Shown: piece after piece, positions 1 to 8,276 of the stretch | How the letters are laid out: each line of letters begins with the position of its first letter | Numbering within the stretch: the stretch's first letter is position 1 | Assembly: GCF_003330725.1 (NCBI RefSeq) | Contig: NZ_CP030840.1 | Span: forward strand, 5,704,001-5,768,000 | Length of the DNA: 64,000 nt | From: Acidisarcina polymorpha | GTDB lineage: Bacteria; Acidobacteriota; Terriglobia; Terriglobales; Acidobacteriaceae | Direction: 5' to 3' | Program-made: the position numbers and the translations under genes | The notes under the pieces: model-generated | What the model saw: only the letters and a program-made list of their open reading frames with translations | Database searches by the model: none | What the model was told of the DNA's origin: nothing

Positions 1-963
1 CTCGATCTCTCGCAAATCCTGTACAACCCACCTCTACCCGAGCGGGTGAAGCGCCACTGCGTACACAAGCAAGACCATGGTCTCGATTCGGTACTCGATC
101 TGCAGCTGATTGAGATGGCCAAGGACGCGCTTGAGAACGGAGCGCCGGTTGAGGCCAAGCTGACAATTCGGAATGTTCATCGTTCAGTAGGGGCAATGTT
201 AGGCGGCGAGATCGCGCGCAGGTATGGGTCAGAGGGTCTGCCAGACGAGACGGTTCGCTTCTGGTTCCGTGGCTCGGCGGGACAGAGTTTCGCAGCCTTC
301 CTGCCACGGGGTGTCACGCTGACGCTCGAAGGCGAGGCCAACGATTATGTTGGCAAGGGGCTGTCCGGCGGCCGGGTGGTCATCTATCCGCCAAAGAATT
401 CGGGCTTCCTGCCGGAAGAGAGCATTCTGGCCGGGAACGTGGTGCTCTACGGGGCTACCAGCGGCGAAGTCTTCTTGAACGGGGTTGCTGGCGAGCGTTT
501 TGCAGTCCGTAACTCCGGGGCATCGGCGGTGGTGGAGGGTGTTGGCGATCACGGCTGTGAGTACATGACCAACGGGCTGGTGGTGGTGCTCGGCGCCTGC
601 GGACGAAACTTTGCCGCTGGGATGAGCGGCGGGGTGGCCTATGTGCTGGATGAGTCGGGCGAGTTCGCCCGTACGCAGTGCAATCAGGCCTCAGTCGATT
701 TGGAAGCAATCACCGAAGCGGATGATATCGGGACGCTCAGAAATTGGATCGAGCGGCACCTGGGACTCACCGGGAGCCCGCGAGCTGCGTGGATTCTGGA
801 TAATTGGAGTTCCACCCTGCCTAAGTTTGTCAAGGTCTTCCCTCATGAACTAAGGCGGGTGTTGAGCGCTGCCCGCGAAAAACAGTCCTCAACCCTCGAG
901 CCGCAACATGCCGGAGTGCTGGTCGCATCCGCAGCCGGAACAGAGCAGGTGCAGCATGGCTAA
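1..963 (+). CDS. gltB: Glutamate synthase large subunit, C-terminal part (5' end outside window)
   Basis: The frame is open from base 1, so only the last 320 residues are present. They form the GXGXG beta-helix domain that ends the large subunit of NADPH-dependent glutamate synthase: repeated glycine motifs appear in GKGLSGGRVVIYPP, VVLYGATSGEVF, GVAGERFAVRNSG and NFAAGMSGGVAYVLD. In the family this domain lies after the FMN/Fe-S synthase domain and helps link the glutaminase and synthase sites; those catalytic parts lie upstream of the window. The stop overlaps the start of gltD by 8 bp, so the two subunits of the cytoplasmic enzyme that makes glutamate from glutamine and 2-oxoglutarate are probably co-translated. 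Confidence 0.95.
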   Translation, partial: LDLSQILYNPPLPERVKRHCVHKQDHGLDSVLDLQLIEMAKDALENGAPVEAKLTIRNVHRSVGAMLGGEIARRYGSEGLPDETVRFWFRGSAGQSFAAFLPRGVTLTLEGEANDYVGKGLSGGRVVIYPPKNSGFLPEESILAGNVVLYGATSGEVFLNGVAGERFAVRNSGASAVVEGVGDHGCEYMTNGLVVVLGACGRNFAAGMSGGVAYVLDESGEFARTQCNQASVDLEAITEADDIGTLRNWIERHLGLTGSPRAAWILDNWSSTLPKFVKVFPHELRRVLSAAREKQSSTLEPQHAGVLVASAAGTEQVQHG

Positions 964-2416
964 TCCCACTGGATTCATGGAATTTCCGCGCGAGTTGCCA
1001 GAGCGCCGTCCCATCGCCGAGCGGATCAATGACTGGTTCGAGATCTACCGCGACCTGCCAGATGAGAAGTTGCAGCAGCAGGGTGAGCGTTGTATGGATT
1101 GCGGCGTGCCCTTCTGTCACACCGGTTGTCCACTCAACAACCTGATTCCAGACTGGAATGAGCTCGTCTCCGAGGACCGTTGGGAGGAGGCGATTCGCCA
1201 ACTTCACGCGACCAATAACTTCCCCGAGGTTACGGGGCGTGTCTGCCCGGCGCCGTGTGAATCGGCCTGTGTGCTGGGAATTAACCAGCCTCCGGTGACC
1301 ATCAAGCAGATAGAGAAGGCCATCAGCGATCGCGCCTTTGACGAAGGTTGGATCACCCCGGAGCCTCCCGCATTTGAGACGGGCAAGCGAGTCGCCATTG
1401 TCGGTTCTGGTCCGGCGGGCCTTGCGGCGGCCCAGCAGCTGCGCCGCGCCGGTCATTCGGTAACGGTTTACGAGAAGGCTGATCGTATAGGAGGTTTGCT
1501 CATCTATGGCATTCCCCATTTCAAGATGGAGAAGGACCTCTTCGAGCGCCGTTTGGATCAGTTGCGCACGGAAGGAGTGCTATTCGTGACCGGAGTTCAC
1601 GTCGGCGGAGAGGGCGTGGACGCCATTTCGGTTGAAGAGCTGCGAAGGAATGCGGATGCCGTGCTGCTGGCATGTGGGGCGGAACAGCCCAGAGCCTTGC
1701 GACTGCCGGGCAGCGATCTTCGCGGGATCCATTTTGCAATGGACTACCTTATTCAGGCAAACCGCCGCCGTCTGGGCGATCAACTGGATCCGGACCTCGA
1801 TATTCTTGCCAATGGTAAGCACGTCATCATTATCGGAGGCGGAGATACGGGCGCTGATTGTCTGGGTACCAGCCACCGTCAGGGTGCGAAGAGCGTCCGC
1901 CAGTTTCAGATTCATGCGATGCCACCGGAGACCCGTGCGGAGAGCACTCCATGGCCGTTGTGGCCGTTGCAGCTGCGCATTGAAGGCGCGCATGAGGAAG
2001 GGGGCATCCGCGAGTGGAGTGTGCGCACGACGGGTTTCTCGGGAGACTCCGAAGGAAACGTTCGGAAGCTTCATGGTGTGCGGCTGGGGCCCGGACCCGA
2101 TTTCACCGCAATAGAAGGCGGAGAGTTCACGCTGGATGCCGATTTGGTGTTAATCGCGATCGGCTTCGCGGGCCCGGTGCATGCTGGGCCGATCGAGCAA
2201 CTCTCTTTGGTGCTGGATCAGCGCGGGATTGTGGCTACCGATGACAGCTACATGACCTCGGCGGACGGTGTTTTTGCCGCAGGAGATATGCGGCGCGGGC
2301 AGTCGCTGGTAGTCTGGGCGATTGCTGAAGGCCGGAAAGCGGCCGCTGCTATCGACTCCTACCTGGCACATACAGGAGCTATGGAGCGGGTGGCTGGCAT
2401 GGTCGCGGCTATGTAG
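956..2416 (+). CDS. gltD: Glutamate synthase small subunit
   Basis: This 486-residue protein is the beta subunit of glutamate synthase, which passes electrons from NADPH through FAD and Fe-S centres to the large subunit. Seen directly: N-terminal cysteines C46, C49, C54 and C58 (CMDCGVPFCHTGC), a second cluster VCPAPCESAC, the FAD-binding GSGPAGLAAA, the NADPH-binding IIIGGGDTGAD, the family stretch ESTPWPLWP, and a closing FAD motif GVFAAGDMRRGQS. Length matches the family (about 470-490). I chose the ATG at 956, which overlaps the gltB stop; a start 16 codons upstream would run deeper into gltB and adds residues with no family resemblance. Confidence 0.96.
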   Translation: MANPTGFMEFPRELPERRPIAERINDWFEIYRDLPDEKLQQQGERCMDCGVPFCHTGCPLNNLIPDWNELVSEDRWEEAIRQLHATNNFPEVTGRVCPAPCESACVLGINQPPVTIKQIEKAISDRAFDEGWITPEPPAFETGKRVAIVGSGPAGLAAAQQLRRAGHSVTVYEKADRIGGLLIYGIPHFKMEKDLFERRLDQLRTEGVLFVTGVHVGGEGVDAISVEELRRNADAVLLACGAEQPRALRLPGSDLRGIHFAMDYLIQANRRRLGDQLDPDLDILANGKHVIIIGGGDTGADCLGTSHRQGAKSVRQFQIHAMPPETRAESTPWPLWPLQLRIEGAHEEGGIREWSVRTTGFSGDSEGNVRKLHGVRLGPGPDFTAIEGGEFTLDADLVLIAIGFAGPVHAGPIEQLSLVLDQRGIVATDDSYMTSADGVFAAGDMRRGQSLVVWAIAEGRKAAAAIDSYLAHTGAMERVAGMVAAM

Positions 2417-2493
2417 GTCCAAGGAGGCTCGCCGCATCTGTGCTGCGGGCAAGGACACCCGGGCCGTCGTGCTAAACTGTGACAACTGAATAC

Positions 2494-2586
2494 GGAGAGA
2501 TGGCCGAGTGGCTGAAGGCGGCGGTTTGCTAAACCGTTGTAGGGTCAAAAGCTCTACCGGGGGTTCGAATCCCCCTCTCTCCGCCA
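2494..2586 (+). tRNA. tRNA-Ser (anticodon GCU)
   Basis: A 93-nt class II tRNA. The acceptor arm GGAGAGA (2494-2500) pairs with TCTCTCC (2576-2582), followed by discriminator G and an encoded CCA (2584-2586). The anticodon stem-loop carries GCT in the loop after GCGGTTT, there is a long variable arm as expected for serine, and the T-arm contains GGTTCGAATCC. It reads AGC/AGU codons. A TAAACT hexamer at 2473-2478 could be the -10 element of its own promoter, but no convincing -35 is visible. The antisense strand encodes a familiar false protein that should not be annotated. Confidence 0.97.
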
Positions 2587-2753
2587 CTTCCTCTCGATCA
2601 AGCTTTCTTAGGGTGGACTTCCCTGGGATGGGTTGGACGAGGCCTTCTTCACCGTACCCGCCTGAACTCCCAGATCAATGGCCGCGTGCCGACACTAACT
2701 CCGTCCATTGGGACCGGCCTGTCCGGAATGCGCCAGCCTCGATTGCACATGCA

Positions 2754-2785
2754 ACGAAAAATAGGCAGCCGGGTGAGCTGCCTAT
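2754..2785 (-). terminator. Intrinsic terminator of the manganese catalase gene
   Basis: A perfect 9-bp stem, ATAGGCAGC (2761-2769) with GCTGCCTAT (2777-2785) and a 7-nt loop. On the minus strand it is followed by TTTTCGTT (complement of 2753-2760). It begins 20 bp past the catalase stop codon, exactly where a rho-independent terminator would be expected. Confidence 0.8.
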
Positions 2786-2804
2786 CCTCCATCTCAGGCA
2801 ATTT

Positions 2805-3677
2805 TTATTTCAAGATTACTGTGTTGGTAGTTTTTGAGTGTTTGGACGAACCATTCGTGACCCCGATCGCTTCGTCCGCAACGGAGGTAGTTGCTTTCTG
2901 AGCGTCGTCCTGCTTCCCGCGGTCCTCGCCGGGAAGTTTACCGTTGATGTCATCGACCGATAAACCCTTCCCGCCGTTCAACTCGGAATCGACTGGATGC
3001 AGCCCGAACGAGGTGTTCCACGGGCCACGCATATCTGTTTCCCCTTCACTTCCATCCCCGGTTGATGCATTGAAGTATTCGTCAACAATTCCGGGCGTCG
3101 GCTTAAGGAATCCGACGGAAAAGGGCTTCTTTTCGATACTGTCAAGGGCTCCCTGGAAAGCCTTCATATGAGTAATTTCACGAGTCATCAGGAACTGGAG
3201 GGTGTCAATCGTCCCTGGATCCTGAGTGTGGTCGATCAGACGCTCATAGACGATTTTAGCTCTGGCTTCCGCCGCAATGTTGCTTCGGAGATCTACATCA
3301 AGTTCCCCGGTAATCTTCAGATATGTTGACGTCCAGGCATTGCCCATGGAGTCGAAAAGACCTACGCCGCCGCCGCCGGCTATGGTAACCAAGGGATCTG
3401 CCTCAGCTGCCTCTCGCTCTGTCTTCAACGGTTTCAAATGCATGCGGATAAGAGCTCCAACCACCTCAAGGTGACTGAGTTCCTCAGTTCCGATATCGAG
3501 CAACAGGTCACGGCGCCCAAGATCATCCACACAATTCCAGCCTTGAATGGTGTATTGCATTGCAGCAGCTAACTCGCCGTTGGCGCCACCGAACTGTTCT
3601 AACAGCATATTTCCGAACTTAACGTCTGGTGTGCCAATATTTACGGTGTACATCAGCTTCTTCACGTGGTGGTACAT
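2805..3677 (-). CDS. Manganese-containing catalase
   Basis: A 290-residue non-haem catalase that breaks down hydrogen peroxide with a dinuclear manganese centre in a ferritin-like four-helix bundle. Ligand residues are present at the expected positions: E35 (GGANGE), E66 and H69 (GTEELSH), a later glutamate in IVYERL and a histidine in REITHM. The start is the ATG at 3677, preceded by GAGGTG on the minus strand with 6-nt spacing; a TTG just upstream is less likely. The C-terminal tail beyond about residue 200 is hydrophilic, as in relatives. An intrinsic terminator follows. It is divergent from the small-protein/methyltransferase unit, and a TATATT hexamer (complement of 3694-3699) plus a 20-bp tandem repeat lie in the shared upstream region. 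Confidence 0.93.
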   Translation of the reverse strand: MYHHVKKLMYTVNIGTPDVKFGNMLLEQFGGANGELAAAMQYTIQGWNCVDDLGRRDLLLDIGTEELSHLEVVGALIRMHLKPLKTEREAAEADPLVTIAGGGGVGLFDSMGNAWTSTYLKITGELDVDLRSNIAAEARAKIVYERLIDHTQDPGTIDTLQFLMTREITHMKAFQGALDSIEKKPFSVGFLKPTPGIVDEYFNASTGDGSEGETDMRGPWNTSFGLHPVDSELNGGKGLSVDDINGKLPGEDRGKQDDAQKATTSVADEAIGVTNGSSKHSKTTNTVILK

Positions 3678-3740
3678 CAATCACCTCATCAATAATATAT
3701 GCGTACCTTTCTTTCGATGCCGATTACGAATGTGAGGGCA

Positions 3741-3780
3741 AGATCGACATTCGCATTCTCAGATCGACATTCGCATTCTC
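3741..3780. repeat. Perfect 20-bp tandem duplication in a divergent promoter region
   Basis: The 20-mer beginning AGATCGACATTC and ending GCATTCTC occurs twice in a row (3741-3760 and 3761-3780) with no mismatch. It sits between the divergent manganese catalase and the 52-aa protein gene, about 65-100 bp upstream of the catalase start. It could be a pair of regulator binding sites spaced two helical turns apart, or a simple slippage duplication. Confidence 0.9.
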
Positions 3781-3911
3781 AAAAGGCTGCAAGCAGACCC
3801 CCAGGGAAGGGCTAATAACTCAATCCTTCTGACATACAAGTGATGCTTTCTCCTACCCACTGGCCGTTATTCTTCGCTTGAGCATCAAACGTTTTTGGAG
3901 GTAAAGAGTTC

Positions 3912-4070
3912 ATGGTGGAAGAGAAGGCTGAACAGCCTAATGAAAGTTCTAAGTACGCTCCTGAAGACAGAAGCGCAGAAGCGGGAGAGATGTCGAAGGA
4001 CAATATTGAATCCGGGGCGTTTAGCGATGCGGATAAACTCAAGAAGGGTCAATCGCGCGAGAACAAATAA
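3912..4070 (+). CDS. Small, highly charged hypothetical protein (52 aa)
   Basis: An ATG at 3912 lies 9 nt after a strong GGAGGT (3897-3902) and opens a 52-codon frame ending at TAA 4068-4070. The product begins MVEEKAEQPNESS and ends KLKKGQSRENK; it is rich in Glu, Lys, Ser, Asp and Asn, has no cysteine, membrane segment or signal peptide, and is probably disordered. It is the first gene of a unit with the methyltransferase 55 bp downstream. I do not recognise the family; charged, disordered small proteins beside catalases are often stress-related, but that is only a guess from context. A longer overlapping frame that runs into the methyltransferase would use the poorer start at 3895, before the ribosome site itself. 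Confidence 0.6.
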   Translation: MVEEKAEQPNESSKYAPEDRSAEAGEMSKDNIESGAFSDADKLKKGQSRENK

Positions 4071-4125
4071 CGGCTTTACGACTCCGGATGACAGTGCAGG
4101 CAAGCAGCGGCCGATAGCCCTAGAT

Positions 4126-4953
4126 ATGTCTACCATGCTTATTGATGAATCCAGCGTACCTATCGAACTAGCCTCTGATCCTCCCGACGGGATGAATCTC
4201 AAGCAACGCATCGAAGAACTCGGCCCCTGGTTTCACAATATCCGGATCAACGGCATTGAAACTGCTCCATCTCACTTTCTCGGCAACTATCCAGAGGTAA
4301 AATATCGACACTTCAAGGATGCTTTGCCAAGAGACCTGAGCGGATGGTCAGTGCTGGATATAGGTTGCAGTTCCGGCTTCTATTCGCTGGAGATGAAGAA
4401 GCGGGGCGCCGCTCAAGTCATTGCCATCGATACGAACGAGCGATATTTAGATCAAGCTCAATTCGCTGCTCAGGTTGCGGGGCTCGAGATTGACTTTCGA
4501 CACATGGCGATATGGGAGATAGCGAAGCTGGGTCAGAAGTTCGACTTAGTAATCTTTATGGGCGTGCTCTATCATCTACGCCACCCGCTTTTAGCCCTCG
4601 ACCTCATTCATGAGCACGCGGCAAAGAATCTGCTGCTTTTTCAAACGATGCAGCGCGGCAGTAGGGTCATCGAGGCCGTCGCCGAAGATTACGACTTTAC
4701 CGATGGAAGGGCTCCCTTCGACAAGCCGGGCTTCCCCAAGATTCACTTCGTGGAGCAACGATATTCCGGCGATCCAACCAACTGGTGGATACCGAATCGG
4801 GCATGCTCCGAGGCCATGCTTCGTTCTTCTGGATTCCGAATTGAGTCTCAACCTGAGGAGGAGGTCTATCTCTGTCGCTGGCAGTCGCTGGCTCTTCCTC
4901 CCGACGGTTCCCATTGCGTTTACCCGAGCCAGGATACTCCTGAAAAGGGCTAA
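4126..4953 (+). CDS. SAM-dependent methyltransferase of an oligosaccharide cassette
   Basis: A class I methyltransferase of about 275 residues. The Rossmann motif I is VLDIGCSSGF at residues 76-85, followed by the acidic end of strand 2 (VIAIDTNE) and a motif IV-like segment FDLVIFMGVLYHL. The conserved opening NLKQRIEELGPWFHN suggests the family of methyltransferases found beside glycosyltransferases and B12-type radical SAM proteins in oligosaccharide clusters (I recall an NCBI 'Rta_06860' family; the label should be verified). The start is uncertain: ATG 4126, 4135 or 4192 are all in frame and none has a good ribosome site; the frame upstream of 4126 overlaps the 52-aa gene and looks non-coding. 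The stop is 7 bp before the next gene. The methyl acceptor is unknown, possibly a sugar. Confidence 0.82.
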   Translation: MSTMLIDESSVPIELASDPPDGMNLKQRIEELGPWFHNIRINGIETAPSHFLGNYPEVKYRHFKDALPRDLSGWSVLDIGCSSGFYSLEMKKRGAAQVIAIDTNERYLDQAQFAAQVAGLEIDFRHMAIWEIAKLGQKFDLVIFMGVLYHLRHPLLALDLIHEHAAKNLLLFQTMQRGSRVIEAVAEDYDFTDGRAPFDKPGFPKIHFVEQRYSGDPTNWWIPNRACSEAMLRSSGFRIESQPEEEVYLCRWQSLALPPDGSHCVYPSQDTPEKG

Positions 4954-4960
4954 GGAATGA

Positions 4961-6028
4961 ATGAATCAACGAGTCGACATAGACGCGCTGAGCTGCTTTC
5001 ATGAAGCCGAGGAGTGTCTTGCTGAACGATCATTAGTAAAGGCAGTACGCGGCTTCAACCAGGCCGAGCAAATGGGAGCAGACCCCGATGAATGCGCCGG
5101 CAAGCGCTGGCTTTGCTCAATGCTGATGGGCGAATTTGATTTGGCATGGATGGAAAGTGATGCAATTCGAACGCGCGGACATGCCGATCCTCACCACTTC
5201 TGGAACGGCGAAGAACTCAAAGACAAAACAGTGGTGGTGCGCTGCCTGCACGGTTTAGGCGATGCCATTCAGTTCTTGAGGTATTCGAAGCTGCTCGGAA
5301 AGATGGTAGGCAAACTGATCGTTGAAGTTCCTCCCGCGCTCTATCCACTTGCTCCCTTTGTCGCCGATTTAGGAGAACCTCCGACCCAACTTATTACCTG
5401 GGGGCCAAATGCACCTTCAGTGCAGCCCAAGTGGGATGTGCAGCTCGAAGTAACGGAACTGCCATACGTCTTCCGGACACTGCTAGGAGACCTGCCTCTA
5501 TCGACCAGCTACCTTGTGTTACCGGATAAGATGGTCAAACATGTCGCTCAAGTTATGGGTCAGTCAGAGCGGCGACGTGTGGGCGTTGTATGGGCGGCCG
5601 GTCAATGGAACCAAAGTCGATCTGTCCAACTTACCATGCTTTCGTCTTTGCTTGATAACTGCAGAGTTGATTGGTGGAGTTTACAAGGCGGAACCGCGGC
5701 GCAAGAGTGGGGGCGATATCGCACCACTCATAGAAGGTACGATGCCTCATCTTGTGGCGAAGGATTGTTACCGCTGGCGGCCGCTATCGCAAATCTTGAC
5801 CTGGTGATAACCGTCGATACGCTAGCCGCCCACCTTGCCGGATCCATGGGTAAGCCGGCATGGGTGATGCTGCAATATGCAGCCGACTGGCGATGGATGA
5901 TTGATCGCGCCGACTCTCCCTGGTATCCAAGTCTCAGGTTGTTTCGCCAGCCGTCTCCCGGTGACTGGTCGTCGGTAGTCGAGTGTTTAAGGCAAGAGCT
6001 GGACTGCTTTGACGCTAATCGTAAGTGA
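4961..6028 (+). CDS. TPR / GT9-like glycosyltransferase-fold protein
   Basis: 355 residues. The N-terminal ~90 residues are helical with TPR character (FHEAEECLAERSLVKAVRGF, alternating small and aromatic residues). The rest resembles the GT-B fold of heptosyltransferase-like (GT9) proteins: a glycine-rich loop RCLHGLGDAIQF near residue 95 and a C-terminal donor-side block with VITVDTLAAHLAGSMGKPAW, then WRWM and SPWYPSLRLFRQ. Proteins of this architecture are common in bacterial glycan loci, but specific activities are rarely known. It starts 7 bp after the methyltransferase stop with AAGGA just upstream, so the two are probably one transcript. It converges on the CgeB-like gene at 7188-6121. 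Confidence 0.75.
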   Translation: MNQRVDIDALSCFHEAEECLAERSLVKAVRGFNQAEQMGADPDECAGKRWLCSMLMGEFDLAWMESDAIRTRGHADPHHFWNGEELKDKTVVVRCLHGLGDAIQFLRYSKLLGKMVGKLIVEVPPALYPLAPFVADLGEPPTQLITWGPNAPSVQPKWDVQLEVTELPYVFRTLLGDLPLSTSYLVLPDKMVKHVAQVMGQSERRRVGVVWAAGQWNQSRSVQLTMLSSLLDNCRVDWWSLQGGTAAQEWGRYRTTHRRYDASSCGEGLLPLAAAIANLDLVITVDTLAAHLAGSMGKPAWVMLQYAADWRWMIDRADSPWYPSLRLFRQPSPGDWSSVVECLRQELDCFDANRK

Positions 6029-6120
6029 GCGACATAAGGTTGTTGCCGAATGCAAGCGCTGCCGTTAATACTAGATCACGATCATTAATGACACTATAAG
6101 TCCCGACATGCGCCAGGCTG

Positions 6121-7188
6121 TCATCGGCAAGCCGAGACAATGCTCTCGAACTCTAATGCGCGGTGGGTTGAAGTATGCTCGGATAGAACGCGATCGCGCG
6201 CGCGCCTACCGATAGCCCTATATTCCCTCTCAGGCATATCGCGTAGGATCGATGCAGTCTCGGCAGAGTCGCCCGGCAGGAGGATTTCTTCGCCTGGGGT
6301 CAAGAGTTCGCCAAGACCTGCCCACGAATCGGAGATGATCGGTACACCGCAGGCAGATGCCTCGAAAAGTCTCACTGATGGCGAATAGCCAGCAGTGACC
6401 ATATCGCTGCGAGTCAGATTGAGCGTGAAGCGGGAGGAAGAGTAGAAGGATGGATGTTCGGATGGAGGCACATGGTGAATGCGACGCACGTTAGCATGCC
6501 AAGATATATCTTCAGGGTATTGGGGACCCGCGACGACAAATTGCTGCTTGGGCAGATCGGCGGCAGTCTTATCAAGCATCGCCATCAACTTCGACTGACG
6601 GTCCGACGCGTAGGTTCCGAGGTAGCTCAAATCGCACTGATAAACAGGATCAGTGCTCGTCTCACGATAGATATCCTCATCGACGGAGCAGAAGAACGGC
6701 ACAGCCTTAGGTGATCCAAAATTCTGCTCAAGTTCGCGCAGAGTCGGGCCGCCGGTGAAGCTTAGATATGCGCTGTATTCGGGGATGAGCGCTGCCGTCA
6801 GGTACTCCGCGCATCCGGTCTGGCGGAGGCGAGCTAATGTTATTGGAGTATCAATGTCATAGAAGAGCAAAGGAGATTCCGAGGCATCAAGCAATGCCTT
6901 TGTCGCCGCGATGGCGTCTGGATAGTAGGACCCTACTACGACCACATCCGCGTCCTTGCACAGGTTCAGCAAAGACGGAGCACATTCCAGCCAGCTCTCG
7001 TAGAGTATGACGTCGCAGTAGGCTGGATTGGCGAGATCGCGGTTGTTTCTATACCACTCAACGTCTTTCTCGACAAAGTGAATATGGTGTCCTCGACGAG
7101 CGAGCGCTTTACACAGCGAGCGGTAGGTCGTCGCATGGCCATTTCCCCAAGAGGATGTGATGGTTAATCCGAAAAACACAATCTTCAT
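6121..7188 (-). CDS. CgeB-like glycosyltransferase, third copy (end of operon)
   Basis: A 355-residue GT-B glycosyltransferase of the CgeB type. The start MKIVFFGLTITSSWGNGHA is the ATG at 7188, overlapping the previous stop in an ATGA; longer versions would run into the upstream gene. The N-terminal domain shows the pattern shared by all three copies (SxWxNGxA...R...GHxIxFxExD). The C-terminal domain has VRLFEASACGVPIISDSW, typical of the nucleotide-sugar binding half of CgeB/GT1 proteins, then SEHTSTHRALEFE. No membrane segment is seen, so it is likely cytoplasmic. It is the last gene of the eight-gene minus-strand operon. Donor and acceptor are unknown. Confidence 0.82.
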   Translation of the reverse strand: MKIVFFGLTITSSWGNGHATTYRSLCKALARRGHHIHFVEKDVEWYRNNRDLANPAYCDVILYESWLECAPSLLNLCKDADVVVVGSYYPDAIAATKALLDASESPLLFYDIDTPITLARLRQTGCAEYLTAALIPEYSAYLSFTGGPTLRELEQNFGSPKAVPFFCSVDEDIYRETSTDPVYQCDLSYLGTYASDRQSKLMAMLDKTAADLPKQQFVVAGPQYPEDISWHANVRRIHHVPPSEHPSFYSSSRFTLNLTRSDMVTAGYSPSVRLFEASACGVPIISDSWAGLGELLTPGEEILLPGDSAETASILRDMPEREYRAIGRRARDRVLSEHTSTHRALEFESIVSACR

Positions 7189-8276
7189 GAGTGCGCCAGT
7201 GTTGGGGAACGTGCCGCAATGCATTCCTGAAATGCGATCTCCGCCTGTGCCGCTCGCTGCGCATAAGTGTGATCGCGAAGGGCACGCCTCTGAAAGGCCG
7301 CGCCGATCTTTCGGCGGCCAGCGTCGTCGTACTTGGTAAGCGCTGCTATCACATCCTCTGCTGTTTTCACAACCAGAAGCTCCTCGTCTGGTTCAAAGCA
7401 GTCTGCGATGCCAGGCCAGTCATCGCAGAGGAGACAACTGCCGGTGCCTGCAACCTCAAAGATCCGAGTGGGCGGCGAGAAACCAGAGTCGGCCATGGAA
7501 GCGCGATTTATATTCATGACCATACCCGCGGAGCAGTTAACGCGGTTATGATCGCCAGTGGGTACATGGCCAATCCACCGAACGTTTGAAGGTAGGCGCT
7601 TATCGGCCCAACCTTCCCCTCCTAGAAGGAATGTGCCTTCTGGGTATAACTCGGCGGCCCGCAAAAAAAGCTCGTCGACCCTAGCCTCCCGGTCGGGTAG
7701 GCGATTCCCAAGAAAAGCTACATCGCAAGCGAGGGAAGGGTCCGGCGGGACACGGTAGTGAGTGTCTGGGTCAAGCCCGTTATACATCGTGTAATAGGCT
7801 TTTGCCCCTAAGCGCAAATACTGCTCCTTTACCCAAGGGCCTCCGCCGTAGGTGAATACAGCATCGTAGTGTGGCAACACCGAACGGAAGAGATCGTGGG
7901 GATTCAAATGCATGCGGGCTATAGTTGCTGGTGCGTCAACATCCCAAAATACGATCGCTGACCCGGCAGCCAATTCAAGCACGCGACGCTCAAGTGCCTC
8001 GTCGTCTACACCCAGACCGCTATGCTTTATAACTACATCAGCAGAGGATGCTTGCTCCAGCATGCTGTCCAAACCTTCACCCGGCTGATACACCAGTGAT
8101 TCGACATATGAAAAATCTTCTGAATCGCGATGCTGTTGCCGTCCGTAGGCGTCCGGCTCCGCAAAGATGATTTCATGCCCGAGCCGTGCTAGGTACTTGT
8201 AACAGCCGCGGTAGTAGGTTGCGGCTCCATTCCAGTAGGAAGAGACGATGCTCGAGCCGAACGAAAATATCCTCAT
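7185..8276 (-). CDS. CgeB-like glycosyltransferase, second copy
   Basis: 363 residues, full-length for the CgeB family. It opens MRIFSFGSSIVSSYWNGAA, giving the same N-terminal signature as its neighbours, and has the C-terminal donor-site block PTRIFEVAGTGSCLLCDDW followed by an acidic EPDEELLVV. A central VFWDVDAPATIARM matches LFYDIDTPITLARL in the downstream copy, which supports tandem duplication followed by divergence. The start ATG overlaps the upstream stop by 4 bp and its own stop overlaps the next start by 4 bp, indicating translational coupling. Confidence 0.84.
   Translation of the reverse strand: MRIFSFGSSIVSSYWNGAATYYRGCYKYLARLGHEIIFAEPDAYGRQQHRDSEDFSYVESLVYQPGEGLDSMLEQASSADVVIKHSGLGVDDEALERRVLELAAGSAIVFWDVDAPATIARMHLNPHDLFRSVLPHYDAVFTYGGGPWVKEQYLRLGAKAYYTMYNGLDPDTHYRVPPDPSLACDVAFLGNRLPDREARVDELFLRAAELYPEGTFLLGGEGWADKRLPSNVRWIGHVPTGDHNRVNCSAGMVMNINRASMADSGFSPPTRIFEVAGTGSCLLCDDWPGIADCFEPDEELLVVKTAEDVIAALTKYDDAGRRKIGAAFQRRALRDHTYAQRAAQAEIAFQECIAARSPTLAHS

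Noticed and set aside
2150-2587. 145-codon minus-strand frame beginning MAERGGFEPPVELL
   Set aside because: It is the antisense of tRNA-Ser plus the end of gltD. Such frames are well-known false proteins from serine tRNA genes; no ribosome site or domain.
2508-2837. 109-codon plus-strand frame
   Set aside because: It starts inside the tRNA and runs through the catalase terminator; no protein-like composition.
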